In this document: positions 9,545-19,712 of the stretch, piece after piece
Numbering within the stretch: position 1 is the first letter of the stretch
How the letters are laid out: each line of letters begins with the position of its first letter
NCBI GenBank assembly: GCA_963830455.1
Contig: CAWHMT010000004.1
Span: 248,001 to 312,000 of the forward strand
Direction of reading: 5' to 3'
DNA length: 64,000 bases
Origin: 20CM-2-65-7 sp963830455
GTDB taxonomy: Bacteria; Gemmatimonadota; Gemmatimonadetes; Gemmatimonadales; GWC2-71-9
The notes under the pieces: model-generated
Told to the model about the DNA's origin: nothing
Seen by the model: only the letters and a program-made list of their open reading frames with translations
The model's database searches: none
Position numbers and translations under genes: made by a program

Positions 9545-10840
9545 GGCTCGGACAGGCGGCCGCGGACGATCGCGTCGAGCTGCGCTCGCAGCGCTGCGAC
9601 TTCCATCCGGCCCAGAATCTCCGCCGCAAAGCCATAGGTGAGCAACCGGCGGGCCTCGTGCTCGCCGACGCCGCGGCTGCGCAGGTAGAACAGCGCGCGC
9701 GGATCGAGCGGCCCCACCGTGGAGCCGTGCGTGCACTTCACGTCGTCGGCGTAGATCTCGAGCTGCGGCTGGCTGTCGGCATGCGCGTCGGGCGACAGCA
9801 GCAGGTTGTTGTTCGTCTGCTTCGAGTCGGTCTTCTGCGCACCCGGACGGACAATGATCCGGCCCGTGAACACACCCCGCGATTTTCCGTCGAGCACGCC
9901 GTTGAAGTACTCGTGGCTCGCACAATGCGGCGCGGCGTGGTCGATCGTGGTGTGATGATCGGCGTGCTGCGCGCCATCCAGCAGGTAGAGGCCGTTGAGG
10001 ATCAGCGTGCCCCCCGGACCGGCCATGACGGCGCCGATGTCGTGCCGCGCGAGCGCCGCACCGAACGCCACCGTGTGGACGTTGACGGTGCTGTCGCGCC
10101 CCTGATGCGTCTGGGTCGCCGCAACATGGTAGCTGCGGGCGTACTCGCGTTGCACGCGATGGTAATCGACCCGGGCCGCATCGCCCACCACGATCTCGGT
10201 GACGCTGTTCGTCCAATACGGGCTCTCACCCAGCGACGCGTACGTCTCGACGATGCTCGCGCGCGCTTCCCGCTCGATCACCACGAGATTGCGGGGATGC
10301 GTCACAACCTGCTTGTCTCCGGTCGACAGGAACAGCAGCTGGATCGGCTCCGCGATCGTGGCCTTGGCCGGCACGTGCACGAACGCACCGTCACGCACGA
10401 ACGCGGTATTCAGCGCGGAGAACGGGCGGTCCTGCGTCGCCGCGTACTTGCCGAGATACTGGCGCACGAGATCCTGGCGATGGCTGAGCACGTGGGCAAG
10501 GCTTTGAATGTCGTCGAGGAAAGGCGTGGAGAGCGAAGCGTTGAAAAAAACCGTCGACAAAGACTAGCCGATACCCGGCCTCGAACAACAGGAACGGGCG
10601 AAGCTGCTCGAGTGTCGGAACTCGGGCGGGTGGCTTCGCGAGCTCGAACGATCCTTCGGCGATCGGCGCGACGCTGGTGAAGCGCCACGCCTCCTGCTTC
10701 ATGTTCGGAAAGCCGAGATCGTGAAAGCGGGCGATGCCGCCTTCGCGCAGATCTCTAAGCCAATCCGGAGCGCCGGATGCGCCGTTGGACGCCCAGGCTC
10801 GATACGATCCGACCAGCTGTTCTACATGCGCCATCTTCAC
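9541..10840 (-). CDS. sufD: Fe-S assembly protein SufD, one frame break at a 7-A run
   Basis: SufD forms the SufBC2D scaffold complex. The N-terminal part (from 10840, GTG overlapping the sufC stop) runs to LVFVDGFF and the larger C-terminal part resumes at NASLSTPFL, so the halves join exactly at the run of seven A at 10544-10550; six A would give one frame of about 432 residues. Conserved SufD features follow: DVKCTHGSTVGPLDPRALFYL and RSRGVGEHEARRLLTYGFA. Programmed slippage is conceivable at this run but less likely, given similar breaks in neighbouring genes. Confidence 0.87.
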
Positions 10841-11624
10841 GACACCATGGCGGCATCACGAAGCCAGTCGTAGCCTTTTGCCTCGAGTTCGTGGGCCAAT
10901 TCCGGGCCGCCCGATTTCACGATCCGGCCATCGGCGAGCACGTGGACGACGTCGGGGGTGATGTAGTTCAGCAGCCGCTGATAGTGCGTGACGATCAAGA
11001 ACGAACGATCGGGAGCGCGCAGCTTGTTGACCGTCTCGGCGACGGTCTTCAGAGCGTCGATGTCGAGTCCCGAGTCGGTCTCGTCGAGAATCGCCAGGCG
11101 CGGTTCCAGCACCGCGAGCTGGAGGATCTCGTTGCGCTTCTTTTCGCCGCCCGAGAAGCCCTCGTTCACGGGCCGGTTCATCATCGAATCGTCCCAGCCG
11201 ATCGCCTTCAACTTTGCTTCGAGGAACTGCAGAAAATCGATCGGATCGAGCTCCGGTTCTCCCCGCTCTCGGCGAAGCGCGTTCAGTGCCGACCGCAGGA
11301 AATAGGAATTCGTGATGCCCCGAATCTCGACCGGATACTGGAACGCGAGGAAGACACCCGCGCGCGCCCGCTCCTCCGGTTTCAGGTCGAGGAGATCCTT
11401 GCCGTCGTACTTCGCCGAGCCGGCGAGTATTTCGTACGCGGGGTGACCCGCGAGGACCTGGGCGAGCGTGCTCTTGCCCGATCCGTTCGGTCCCATGATC
11501 GCGTGCACTTCACCTTCGCGAATCGTGAGATCGACGCCCTTGAGGATCTCGTTGCCCGCTACAGCGACTCGAAGTCCTTTGACCTCGAGCAGTACCCCTC
11601 CCGCGTCCCCCTTCCCCCGTCCCA

Positions 11625-11625
<1 letters not shown>
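10837..11625 (-). CDS. sufC: Fe-S assembly ATPase SufC
   Basis: A 262-residue ABC-type ATPase of the SufBC2D complex. Walker A is GPNGSGKSTL, the signature is FSGGEKKRNEIL and Walker B is LAILDETDSGLD. I take the ATG at 11625, which overlaps the sufB stop (TAATG) and gives MGRGKGDAGGVLLEVKGL; longer readings in this frame run back into sufB. It is intact, unlike sufD, sufU and sufS downstream. Confidence 0.96.
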
Positions 11626-13058
<1,433 letters not shown>

Positions 13059-13123
13059 GGTCTGTCCTTACAAGTCATTAACGCACATAAGCTTGGATCA
13101 CGGAATGCTCGCCTAGACAGGCA

Positions 13124-13151
13124 ATCCTAATGACTTTGTCGGGATTGTCAA
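13124..13151 (-). promoter_or_regulatory. predicted sigma-70 promoter of the suf operon
   Basis: On the minus strand a perfect TTGACA (13151-13146) is separated by 16 bp from TAGGAT (13129-13124, four of six matches to the -10 consensus), about 65 bp upstream of the sufB start. Confidence 0.55.
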
Positions 13152-13174
13152 CGCGAGTCACACGAGGTTCGCGC

Positions 13175-13188
13175 TTAATTCTTAATTC
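13175..13188 (+). promoter_or_regulatory. AT-rich tandem TTAATTC repeat upstream of the benzoyl-CoA operon
   Basis: Two adjacent copies of TTAATTC lie in an AT island (about 13175-13200) in otherwise GC-rich DNA, followed by GATAAATT, 33-58 bp before the tetR start. This is the only plausible promoter/operator region for the plus-strand operon; the exact elements are uncertain. Confidence 0.35.
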
Positions 13189-13232
13189 ACGATAAATTTT
13201 CGACATTCCAGCAAGATTCCCACCACGTCGAG

Positions 13233-13865
13233 ATGCTCATGGCCCCAGCTTCGCGTCCTTCGTCGGCCCACGTACGGGCCAAACGCCGCCGCCGGCGCAC
13301 CGAAATCCTTCACTCGGCCCTGCGCGCGTTCCGCGCGCGCGGCTACCACACCACCACGCTCGAAGACATCGCCGCGCAACTCGGGATCCGCAGCGCGGCC
13401 CTCTATCACTACTTCCCCGACAAGGACGCGATCCTGTACGCCTGTCACCGCGAAGGGCTCGCGGAAGTCGAGCGCATCCTTGCCGATGCCCTGGCGCGCT
13501 ACACGACGGCGCCGGAGCGCCTGCATTACGCCATTCGCGAGCACGTGCGCGTCATGACCGACACGCTCGAGGGCTCCGCGCTCGCGCTCGAGGTCTCGGC
13601 GCTCTCTCCCCGCCGCCGGGCCGAAGTCGTCGCCGAGCGCGACGCCTACGAGCGCGGCCTGCGCGACATCGTCGCGGCTGGCGTGCAGAGCCGCGAATTC
13701 CGGGCCGTCGATCCCAAGCTGGCTGTCTTCGCTATCCTCGGCGCCATCAACTGGGTGGTGCGCTGGTACCGCCCGCTACCGGATGGCAGCACCGGGGCCG
13801 TGGGGACCGCGGATCTGGGGAAGCACTTCGCCGATCACCTCGTTCACGGACTCACGCCACCATGA
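13233..13865 (+). CDS. TetR family regulator of the benzoyl-CoA operon
   Basis: A 210-residue protein with an N-terminal TetR helix-turn-helix (about residues 20-66: RRRTEILHSALRAFRARGY, LEDIAAQLGIRSAALYHYFPDKDAIL) and a C-terminal ligand domain (about 90-205) of the kind found in acyl-CoA-responsive TetR proteins such as KstR2. The basic N-terminal tail AKRRRRR may add DNA contacts. Its stop overlaps the oah start (ATGA), so it is the first gene of the operon it presumably represses; a CoA-thioester inducer is inferred, not shown. The start MLMAP could also be the ATG at residue 3. Confidence 0.9.
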   Translation: MLMAPASRPSSAHVRAKRRRRRTEILHSALRAFRARGYHTTTLEDIAAQLGIRSAALYHYFPDKDAILYACHREGLAEVERILADALARYTTAPERLHYAIREHVRVMTDTLEGSALALEVSALSPRRRAEVVAERDAYERGLRDIVAAGVQSREFRAVDPKLAVFAILGAINWVVRWYRPLPDGSTGAVGTADLGKHFADHLVHGLTPP

Positions 13866-14920
13866 CCGCCAGCACCCGTCCCTTCGCGCCTCGTCCCGTC
13901 GAGACGTTCCACTTCTGCGACGTCCTGTATGCCAAGTCCGACGGCATCGCCCGCATCACGATCAACCGGCCCTCGCAGTACAACGCGTATTCGACCGCCG
14001 CCCTCGAAGAGCTCGCTGCCGCCTTCCGCGACGCGGCGTTTGACGACGCCGTCGGCGTGATCGTGCTGACGGGCGCTGGCGACCGCGCGTTCTGCACAGG
14101 CGGCGACGTGAAGGAATACGCGGCGACCTATGTCGCCACGCCGCGCGACTACTGGAAGTACATGGCCCTGTTCCGCGGGTACATCGAGAGCATCCTCAAC
14201 ACGGGGAAGCCGGTCGTCGCGCGGATCAACGGCATGGCGGTGGGCGGCGGCAACGAGAGCCAACTGGCGTGCGACCTGTCCGTCATGGCGCAGCACGCGT
14301 ACCTGAAGCAGGTGGGGACGCACGTGGGCTCGGTGGCGTGCGGCGGCGCCACCCAGTGGCTGCCGCTCGTGGTCGGCGACAAGCGGGCGCGCGAGATCCT
14401 CTTTTTGAACGAGCCGATTCCAGCCCGACAGGCGCGTGAGTGGGGGCTCGTCAACTGGGTCGTGCCGTCGGTGCGCCGCGCCGACGCATGGATCGAGGAC
14501 GCGACTGCCGACGAGATCCGCAAGGCGCAGCGGGGGGAAGACGGCTATCGGATCGATCTCTCCCGGCTCGATACGCAAGTCGAGGACGTCGCGCGCCGGC
14601 TGCTCGCCTCCTTTGCCGAGTGCACGCGCTACACGAAGCAGCAAACGAATTTCCTCAAGGACTTCGTGTGGCATTCCACGGTCCGCCATGCGCAGGACTG
14701 GCTGGCCCTGCACTACGCCAGTTGGGAGCCGGTCGAAGGAATGCAGGCCTTCGTCGAGAAGCGCGCGCCGCGGTTCGCGATGCTGCGCGAGCGCGCGGCA
14801 CGGGGGGAAGCGACAGAAGCCCCGTGGGGCGCCGCGGTGCGCCCGTGCGCTCGGTGCCAGGCCCGCAACCTGCCCGCCGATCACACCTTCTGCGGCGTAT
14901 GCGGCGCACCGCTCTCGTGA
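13862..14920 (+). CDS. oah: 6-oxocyclohex-1-ene-1-carbonyl-CoA hydrolase (Oah/BamA type) with C-terminal zinc ribbon
   Basis: A 352-residue crotonase-fold protein. The block DRAFCTGGDVKEYAATYVA, then GMAVGGGNESQLACDLSV and GSVACGGATQWLPLVVG, plus a helical C-terminal extension around LDTQVEDVARRLLASFAEC, match ring-opening hydrolases of the BamA/Oah/BzdY group rather than ordinary enoyl-CoA hydratases. These enzymes add water and cleave the ring to give 3-hydroxypimelyl-CoA. Unusually, residues 329-347 carry two CxxC pairs (C329, C332, C344, C347), a small zinc ribbon that I do not know from this family. The SDR start lies inside its last codons (22-bp overlap). Confidence 0.88.
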   Translation: MTASTRPFAPRPVETFHFCDVLYAKSDGIARITINRPSQYNAYSTAALEELAAAFRDAAFDDAVGVIVLTGAGDRAFCTGGDVKEYAATYVATPRDYWKYMALFRGYIESILNTGKPVVARINGMAVGGGNESQLACDLSVMAQHAYLKQVGTHVGSVACGGATQWLPLVVGDKRAREILFLNEPIPARQAREWGLVNWVVPSVRRADAWIEDATADEIRKAQRGEDGYRIDLSRLDTQVEDVARRLLASFAECTRYTKQQTNFLKDFVWHSTVRHAQDWLALHYASWEPVEGMQAFVEKRAPRFAMLRERAARGEATEAPWGAAVRPCARCQARNLPADHTFCGVCGAPLS

Positions 14921-15615
14921 CGGGCGCGGGGCGCGGGATCGGCCGCGCCATCGTCGAGCGGCTGGCTGGCGACGCCTGGGTCGCCGGCTTGGATCTCGCG
15001 TTTCCCGAGGGCTCGGGCGCCGCGCAGTGGGTACGGCCGACCAACGTCGCGGACAGCGCCGCCGTGAATGCCGCCCTGTCGGACCTGCTCGAGGAGCGCG
15101 GCGGTGTCGACTGGGTCGTATGTGCCGCCGGCATCACGCGCGACCAGGTGAGCTGGAAGATGGAGGATGCCGCATGGGCGGATGTCCTCGCCGTGAACCT
15201 CACGGGCGCGTTCAACACGGCCCGCGCCGCCGCCCCGGCGCTGCGTCGCTCGCCCGCCGGCCGGCTGGTCTTCATCAGCTCGATCAACGGCATGCGCGGG
15301 AGTTTCGGTCAGACGAACTACGCAGCGGCGAAAGCCGGCCTGATCGGGCTCGCGCGTTCCCTTGCGCTCGAGCTCGCGCGCGACGGCGTCACCGTGAACG
15401 TCGTGGCGCCGGGTTTCATCGACACGGAGATGACCCGCCGCCTGCCCGACGCCCTGCGGACCCGCGCCGTGGCGCGCACGCCGCTCGGCCGCTGCGGCGC
15501 CGCCGCCGACGTCGCCCATGCCGTGCGCTTTTTGTGCGACGACTCCGCGGGCTTCATTACGGGCGCCGTCCTGCCGGTGGACGGTGGCCAGTTGCTCGGC
15601 AGCACGCCGGATTGA
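14899..15615 (+). CDS. short-chain dehydrogenase/reductase (FabG-like)
   Basis: A 238-residue SDR: cofactor motif TGAGRGIGR at the N-terminus, NLTGAF, catalytic Ser in ISSINGM, catalytic YAAAK, and the C-terminal FITGAVLPVDGG of FabG-like proteins. The ATG at 14899 lies inside the end of oah and places TALVTGAGRG at the normal position. In this operon the obvious role is NAD(P)-dependent oxidation of 3-hydroxypimelyl-CoA or another hydroxyacyl-CoA after ring opening; this is inferred from context. The gap to dch is 7 bp. Confidence 0.9.
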   Translation: MRRTALVTGAGRGIGRAIVERLAGDAWVAGLDLAFPEGSGAAQWVRPTNVADSAAVNAALSDLLEERGGVDWVVCAAGITRDQVSWKMEDAAWADVLAVNLTGAFNTARAAAPALRRSPAGRLVFISSINGMRGSFGQTNYAAAKAGLIGLARSLALELARDGVTVNVVAPGFIDTEMTRRLPDALRTRAVARTPLGRCGAAADVAHAVRFLCDDSAGFITGAVLPVDGGQLLGSTPD

Positions 15616-15622
15616 GGCAACC

Positions 15623-16381
15623 ATGACCGTCTCGTGCGACGTCTCGAACGGCATCGGCCGCCTGGTGCTCAATCACCCGCCACTCAATATCCTGACGCGC
15701 TCCGAGCTGGCCGCGATGCGCCGCGAGCTCAGCGTCCTAGCGGACGATCCGTCGCTGCGCGTGCTCGTTCTGTCCGCCCGCGGCAAGCATTTCTCCGCAG
15801 GCGCCGATGTGGGCGAGCACGTCCCGCCCCAGCACCTGGCGCTGATCACCGAGTTCCTGGACACGATTGGCGAGCTGGAAGCGTTCCCCGTGCCGGTGAT
15901 CGCCGCCGTGCAAGGCAAGTGTCTGGGAGGCGGCTTCGAGCTGGTGCAGCCGGTGGATATCATCGTCGCCGGTGAGGGGGCGTCGTTCGGTCAACCCGAG
16001 ATCGTGCTGGGCGTCTTCCCGCCCGCTGCTGTCGTGCTGCTGCCGGGGCGCGTGCCCGTCGGTGTCGCGGCGCAGCTGATCTACTCCGGTGATCCGATCT
16101 CCGCGGCCGCCGCCGAACGCTGCGGATTGGTCGCCCGTCTCGCCCCCGACGACGCGGTGGAGCAGGTGGCCGACGAGCTGGCGCGACGCATCGCGCGTCA
16201 TAGCGCCGCCGCGTTGCGGGCTGCCAAGCGCGCCGTGCGGGGCCCGGGCGCGGATGCCCGGCACGCGGCGCTGCGCCAAGCCGGGCACGCCTACCTGCAC
16301 GATCTCATGGAAACGCGCGACGCCGTCGAAGGCCTGCGCGCGTTCGTCGACAAGCGCCAACCCGTGTGGAGCAACTCGTGA
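15623..16381 (+). CDS. dch: cyclohexa-1,5-diene-1-carbonyl-CoA hydratase (Dch-like crotonase)
   Basis: A 252-residue crotonase-family protein. GKHFSAGADVGEHVP and GKCLGGGFELVQPVDIIVAG are the oxyanion-hole regions, and the GADVGEH signature resembles dienoyl-CoA hydratases of benzoyl-CoA pathways. It would hydrate the dienoyl-CoA produced by the reductase to 6-hydroxycyclohex-1-ene-1-carbonyl-CoA. The start at 15623 is 7 bp after the SDR stop and the gene ends overlapping the bcrC start (GTGA). A generic enoyl-CoA hydratase remains possible, but position directly before bcrC favours Dch. Confidence 0.82.
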   Translation: MTVSCDVSNGIGRLVLNHPPLNILTRSELAAMRRELSVLADDPSLRVLVLSARGKHFSAGADVGEHVPPQHLALITEFLDTIGELEAFPVPVIAAVQGKCLGGGFELVQPVDIIVAGEGASFGQPEIVLGVFPPAAVVLLPGRVPVGVAAQLIYSGDPISAAAAERCGLVARLAPDDAVEQVADELARRIARHSAAALRAAKRAVRGPGADARHAALRQAGHAYLHDLMETRDAVEGLRAFVDKRQPVWSNS

Positions 16382-17562
16382 CCGTCGCCGCGCCGTCCCA
16401 AGCCGCCGTCTTCCCGGAATGGCGCGACCAGCCGCTTGACGAAATGCTGTACCGCTGCCGCGAGCTGGTGGAGGACGCCGACTTTCCGACCGTGCGCCGC
16501 TGGCGCGCGGGCGGGGGAAAGGTCGTGGGGCACTTTCAGGTCTACTTCCCCGAGGAGATCGCGCACGCCGGCGGGCTACTACCGTTCAAGGTGCGCGGCG
16601 CTCCCATCGAGCCCACGCAGGCTGAATCCCGGTTCGGATCCTACCTCTGCTCGATCATCAAGACGTCGCTCGAGCTGGCGCTCTCGAAGCGTGTGGAGAT
16701 GGAAGCGTTCATCACCCATCCGATCTGCGACGCCGCGCGCAACCTGGCCGGCGTTTGGGGCCGCAACTCGCCGTATCCCTGCCGCATTCTCTACCTGCCC
16801 CAGAACGTGAACTCCGCCTTCGCCGCCCGCTATCTGCACGACGAATACGAGCGAATCCGGCAGCTCTTCCAGGACATCGCCGCGCGGCCGATCACCGACG
16901 ACGACCTGCGGCGCTCCATCGCCGTCTTCAACGAGAACCGCGCGCTGCTGCGCCGGTTGTACGCACTGCGGCGCGAGCGCCCCTGGCTCGTGCCGGCCGA
17001 CGAAGCCTATGTGCTGGTGGCGCTCGCCGGCATCTTGCCGCGCGAGGAGCACAATGCGCTGCTGCAGACGGCGCTGCCGCTGCTGGAGCGCCGCCAGACG
17101 CCACGGCAGGACAAGATCCGCGTGATCGTCGAAGGCGGGTTCTGCGAGCAGCCGCCCCTCGACCTACTGCGCGCGATTGCCCGCTCCTGCTACGTGGTGG
17201 ACGACGATCTCCTCATCGGCTTGCGCTGGATCGTGGACGACGTGCCGGCGGACGGCGACCCGCTCATGGCCCTGGCCGAATCCTACATCGAGCGATCGGC
17301 GCACAGTCCGGTGCAGCACGATCTCCGCAAACCCAAGGAACGGATGCTGCTCGAGCGCATCGAAAGCTCCGGCGCACAGGCCGCCATCCTGATGGCGGCG
17401 AAAATGTGCGAACCGGGGCTCGAGGAGCTGGTGGTGCACACGCGCGCGCTCGACCAGCGAGGCATCCGGTATTTCGTGAGTGAGTTCGAGGAGAACATGT
17501 CGAGCTTCGACCAGCTCGAAATCCAGCTCGAAACGTTCGTCGAGAATCTGCTCTTCGATTGA
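16378..17562 (+). CDS. bcrC: benzoyl-CoA reductase subunit C (BcrC/BzdN, 2-hydroxyacyl-CoA dehydratase family)
   Basis: A 394-residue member of the HgdB/BcrBC family (FldB/FldC dehydratase-like fold). Typical features are VVGHFQVYFPEEIAHAGG near residue 45, SYLCSIIKTSLELAL, HPICDAARNLAGVWGR, and KMCEPGLEELV near the C-terminus; the three cysteines are candidate [4Fe-4S] ligands. With BcrB it binds the substrate and reduces the aromatic ring. I prefer the GTG at 16378, which overlaps the dch stop and has GGAG six bases upstream, over a GTG four codons earlier. Confidence 0.9.
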   Translation: MTVAAPSQAAVFPEWRDQPLDEMLYRCRELVEDADFPTVRRWRAGGGKVVGHFQVYFPEEIAHAGGLLPFKVRGAPIEPTQAESRFGSYLCSIIKTSLELALSKRVEMEAFITHPICDAARNLAGVWGRNSPYPCRILYLPQNVNSAFAARYLHDEYERIRQLFQDIAARPITDDDLRRSIAVFNENRALLRRLYALRRERPWLVPADEAYVLVALAGILPREEHNALLQTALPLLERRQTPRQDKIRVIVEGGFCEQPPLDLLRAIARSCYVVDDDLLIGLRWIVDDVPADGDPLMALAESYIERSAHSPVQHDLRKPKERMLLERIESSGAQAAILMAAKMCEPGLEELVVHTRALDQRGIRYFVSEFEENMSSFDQLEIQLETFVENLLFD

Positions 17563-17570
17563 GGCGGGCC

Positions 17571-18872
17571 ATGGACCAAACGGCATCTGAGGCGACGATC
17601 GTCGGACGTGGGAGCGAGACGGGTGCGCGGCTGTTCCGCGAGTGGTTCCAGGGACTCACCGCCGCCGCGGACGAGGGGCGCGGGGCCGCGTACGTGTTCG
17701 TGATGGGCAGCCTGTGCGAGCTGCTCCGGGTCTTCGAGTTCCCGATCGTGTTTCCGGAGATCAACTCGCTGCAGACCGCGGTGCGCCGGGTGGCGCACGA
17801 ATACCTGAACGAAGCCGAGAACTACGGCTACTCGACCGACATCTGCGGCTACGTGAAGGCGGACGTCGCGGTCCAGCTGCGGGGCGGCGCTCACCCTATG
17901 GGGAAGATCCCCAAGCCCGCGCTCGCGGTGTGCACCAACGCCTGTAACACCTACATCAAGTGGGGCGAGATCTGGGAGCGGATGTACGGCATGCCGCTGT
18001 TCACGCTCGACGTCCCCGGCTCCCGGGGCGCCGGGCTCGCTTCCGCGCCGGGTTCCGACGATTTCGAGCGCGACCGGCGCTACGTCGAGGCGCAGCTCGT
18101 GGAGCTGATCACGGTGTGCGAGCGAGTGTCCGGGAAGCGCTTCGATATCGATCGCTTGCGCGAGTACATGGGGTACGCGAACACGCTCGGCGCGGGGTGG
18201 CAACGCGTGCTCGAGCTCAACCGCAGCCGGCCGGCCGTGTTCAACGCGCTTTCCGACGGCACGATCTTCCTCGGCGTCGCAAACGGTTTTCGCGGCACCG
18301 CCCAAGGCGCGGCCTTCTTCACGGACCTCGTCGAGGAAATGACCTACAAAGCCGAGCACGGAATCGGGACGCCGATCGACGAGAAGTGGCGGCTGATCTT
18401 CGTCGGCGTCCCCTGCTACCCGATCTTCCGCCGCTTCTCCGAGCTGTTCAGCGACTGGGGTGGAGTGTTTGTGAACTCGACCTACCTCCGGTTCGCTTCG
18501 GGCGGTGCGAATCTCGGCTTCGCGTACGACCTCACGCGTCCCATCGAGAGTCTGGCCGAGGGCGTCCTGCTCGGGGTCCGCAATGCCATGGACAGCATGT
18601 TCTTCCAGACCCAGGCGCTGGTCGAGATGATCGATGGCCACACCGCGGACGGCGTGGTCTTCCATCCGATCAAGAGTTGCCGGACGGTGTCGACGGGCCT
18701 GGCGGACACGCGACGGGCGCTGATGGCCGTGCGCGACGTGCCGAGCCTGTTTATCGAGTCGGATCTCATGGACCGGCGCGTGGTGTCCGAGGCACAGATG
18801 AAGAACCGGGTCGACGCGTTCTTCGAAGGCCTGGCCTCGCGCCGCCACCAGGCGGCCGTGGCCGCGGTTTAG
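17571..18872 (+). CDS. bcrB: benzoyl-CoA reductase subunit B (BcrB/BzdO)
   Basis: A 433-residue protein of the same 2-hydroxyacyl-CoA dehydratase superfamily as BcrC. It has FPEINSLQTAVRRVAHEYL, YSTDICGYVKADVAVQLRGG, CTNACNTYIKWGEIW, GVPCYPIFRRFSELF and KSCRTVSTGLADTRR, with cysteines at the usual spacing for a cluster and substrate site. It pairs with BcrC as the catalytic half of the reductase. The ATG at 17571 follows the bcrC stop by 8 bp. Confidence 0.9.
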   Translation: MDQTASEATIVGRGSETGARLFREWFQGLTAAADEGRGAAYVFVMGSLCELLRVFEFPIVFPEINSLQTAVRRVAHEYLNEAENYGYSTDICGYVKADVAVQLRGGAHPMGKIPKPALAVCTNACNTYIKWGEIWERMYGMPLFTLDVPGSRGAGLASAPGSDDFERDRRYVEAQLVELITVCERVSGKRFDIDRLREYMGYANTLGAGWQRVLELNRSRPAVFNALSDGTIFLGVANGFRGTAQGAAFFTDLVEEMTYKAEHGIGTPIDEKWRLIFVGVPCYPIFRRFSELFSDWGGVFVNSTYLRFASGGANLGFAYDLTRPIESLAEGVLLGVRNAMDSMFFQTQALVEMIDGHTADGVVFHPIKSCRTVSTGLADTRRALMAVRDVPSLFIESDLMDRRVVSEAQMKNRVDAFFEGLASRRHQAAVAAV

Positions 18873-18884
18873 GGGAGGGACGGT

Positions 18885-19712
18885 ATGGCGTATGCTGCGG
18901 GCGTGGACGTCGGGTCCACACAGACCAAAGCGGTGATCATCAACGAGAGCCGCGCGATCGTCGGGCGGGCGCTCACCGACACCGGCGCCAACGTGATGCG
19001 CGCGGCCGAGACCGCTTTTCGCGCAGCATTGCTGGACGGCGGCATCCCGGAAGAAGAAGTCGAGTTCATCGTCGGCACGGGGTACGGCCGCTACAAGGTC
19101 ACGTTCGGGAACACCCAGGTCACCGAGATCAGCTGCCACGGGCGCGGCGCCGTGCACATGTTCCCGCGGACGCGGACCGTACTGGACATGGGTGGGCAGG
19201 ACACCAAGGCGATCCGCGTCCAGCCATCGGGCGAAATCCAGGATTTCTGCATGAACGACAAGTGTGCTGCGGGAACCGGCCGGTTCCTGGGTGCCGCGGC
19301 CTCCGCCCTCGACCTCCCGCTCGCCGAGCTCGGCCCCACCGCCCTGCGCGGAGTGCGAGCGGTCAAGATCAGCACCACCTGCACCGTGTTCGCCGAGTCG
19401 GAGGTGCTGTCATGGCTCGGCAAGGGCAAGAAGATCGAAGACATCCTGCTCGGCGTGCACGAGTCGATCGCGGCGCGCTCGATCGGCCTGCTGCGGCGGG
19501 TGGGGATCGAGTCGGAGGTGACGTTCACCGGGGGGGTGACGAAGAACCAGGCGATGGTCGAGACGCTCAACCGACGGCTCGGCCTGACGGTCAACGTCGG
19601 GGACGAGTCCCATTTCATGGGGGCGCTCGGCGCCGCACTGTTCGCGCTCGACCGCATCCTCGCAGCACGGGCGCCGGCGCACGCCGCTGATGCGAAGCGG
19701 GGCGCCGCATGA
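18885..19712 (+). CDS. bcrA: benzoyl-CoA reductase ATPase subunit A (BcrA/BzdP)
   Basis: A 275-residue ASKHA-fold ATPase of the BadF/BadG/BcrA/BcrD family. The N-terminal phosphate loop is VDVGSTQTKAVI, and the two cluster-ligating cysteines are C127 (NDKCAAGTG) and C166 (CTVFAESEV). The subunits share a [4Fe-4S] cluster at their interface and couple ATP hydrolysis to low-potential electron transfer into BcrBC. The short length equals that of the neighbouring BcrD, resembling the Azoarcus-type (Bzd) arrangement rather than the longer Thauera BcrA. A strong GGGGAGGG site precedes ATG. Confidence 0.92.
   Translation: MAYAAGVDVGSTQTKAVIINESRAIVGRALTDTGANVMRAAETAFRAALLDGGIPEEEVEFIVGTGYGRYKVTFGNTQVTEISCHGRGAVHMFPRTRTVLDMGGQDTKAIRVQPSGEIQDFCMNDKCAAGTGRFLGAAASALDLPLAELGPTALRGVRAVKISTTCTVFAESEVLSWLGKGKKIEDILLGVHESIAARSIGLLRRVGIESEVTFTGGVTKNQAMVETLNRRLGLTVNVGDESHFMGALGAALFALDRILAARAPAHAADAKRGAA

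Noticed and set aside
10544..10550. Programmed frameshift at the seven-A run in sufD
   Set aside because: The motif could slip, but seven or more similar +1 breaks in neighbouring genes without slippery sequences make sequence error more economical.
17283..19157. A 624-codon minus-strand frame across bcrB/bcrA
   Set aside because: Shadow of two strongly conserved reductase subunits.
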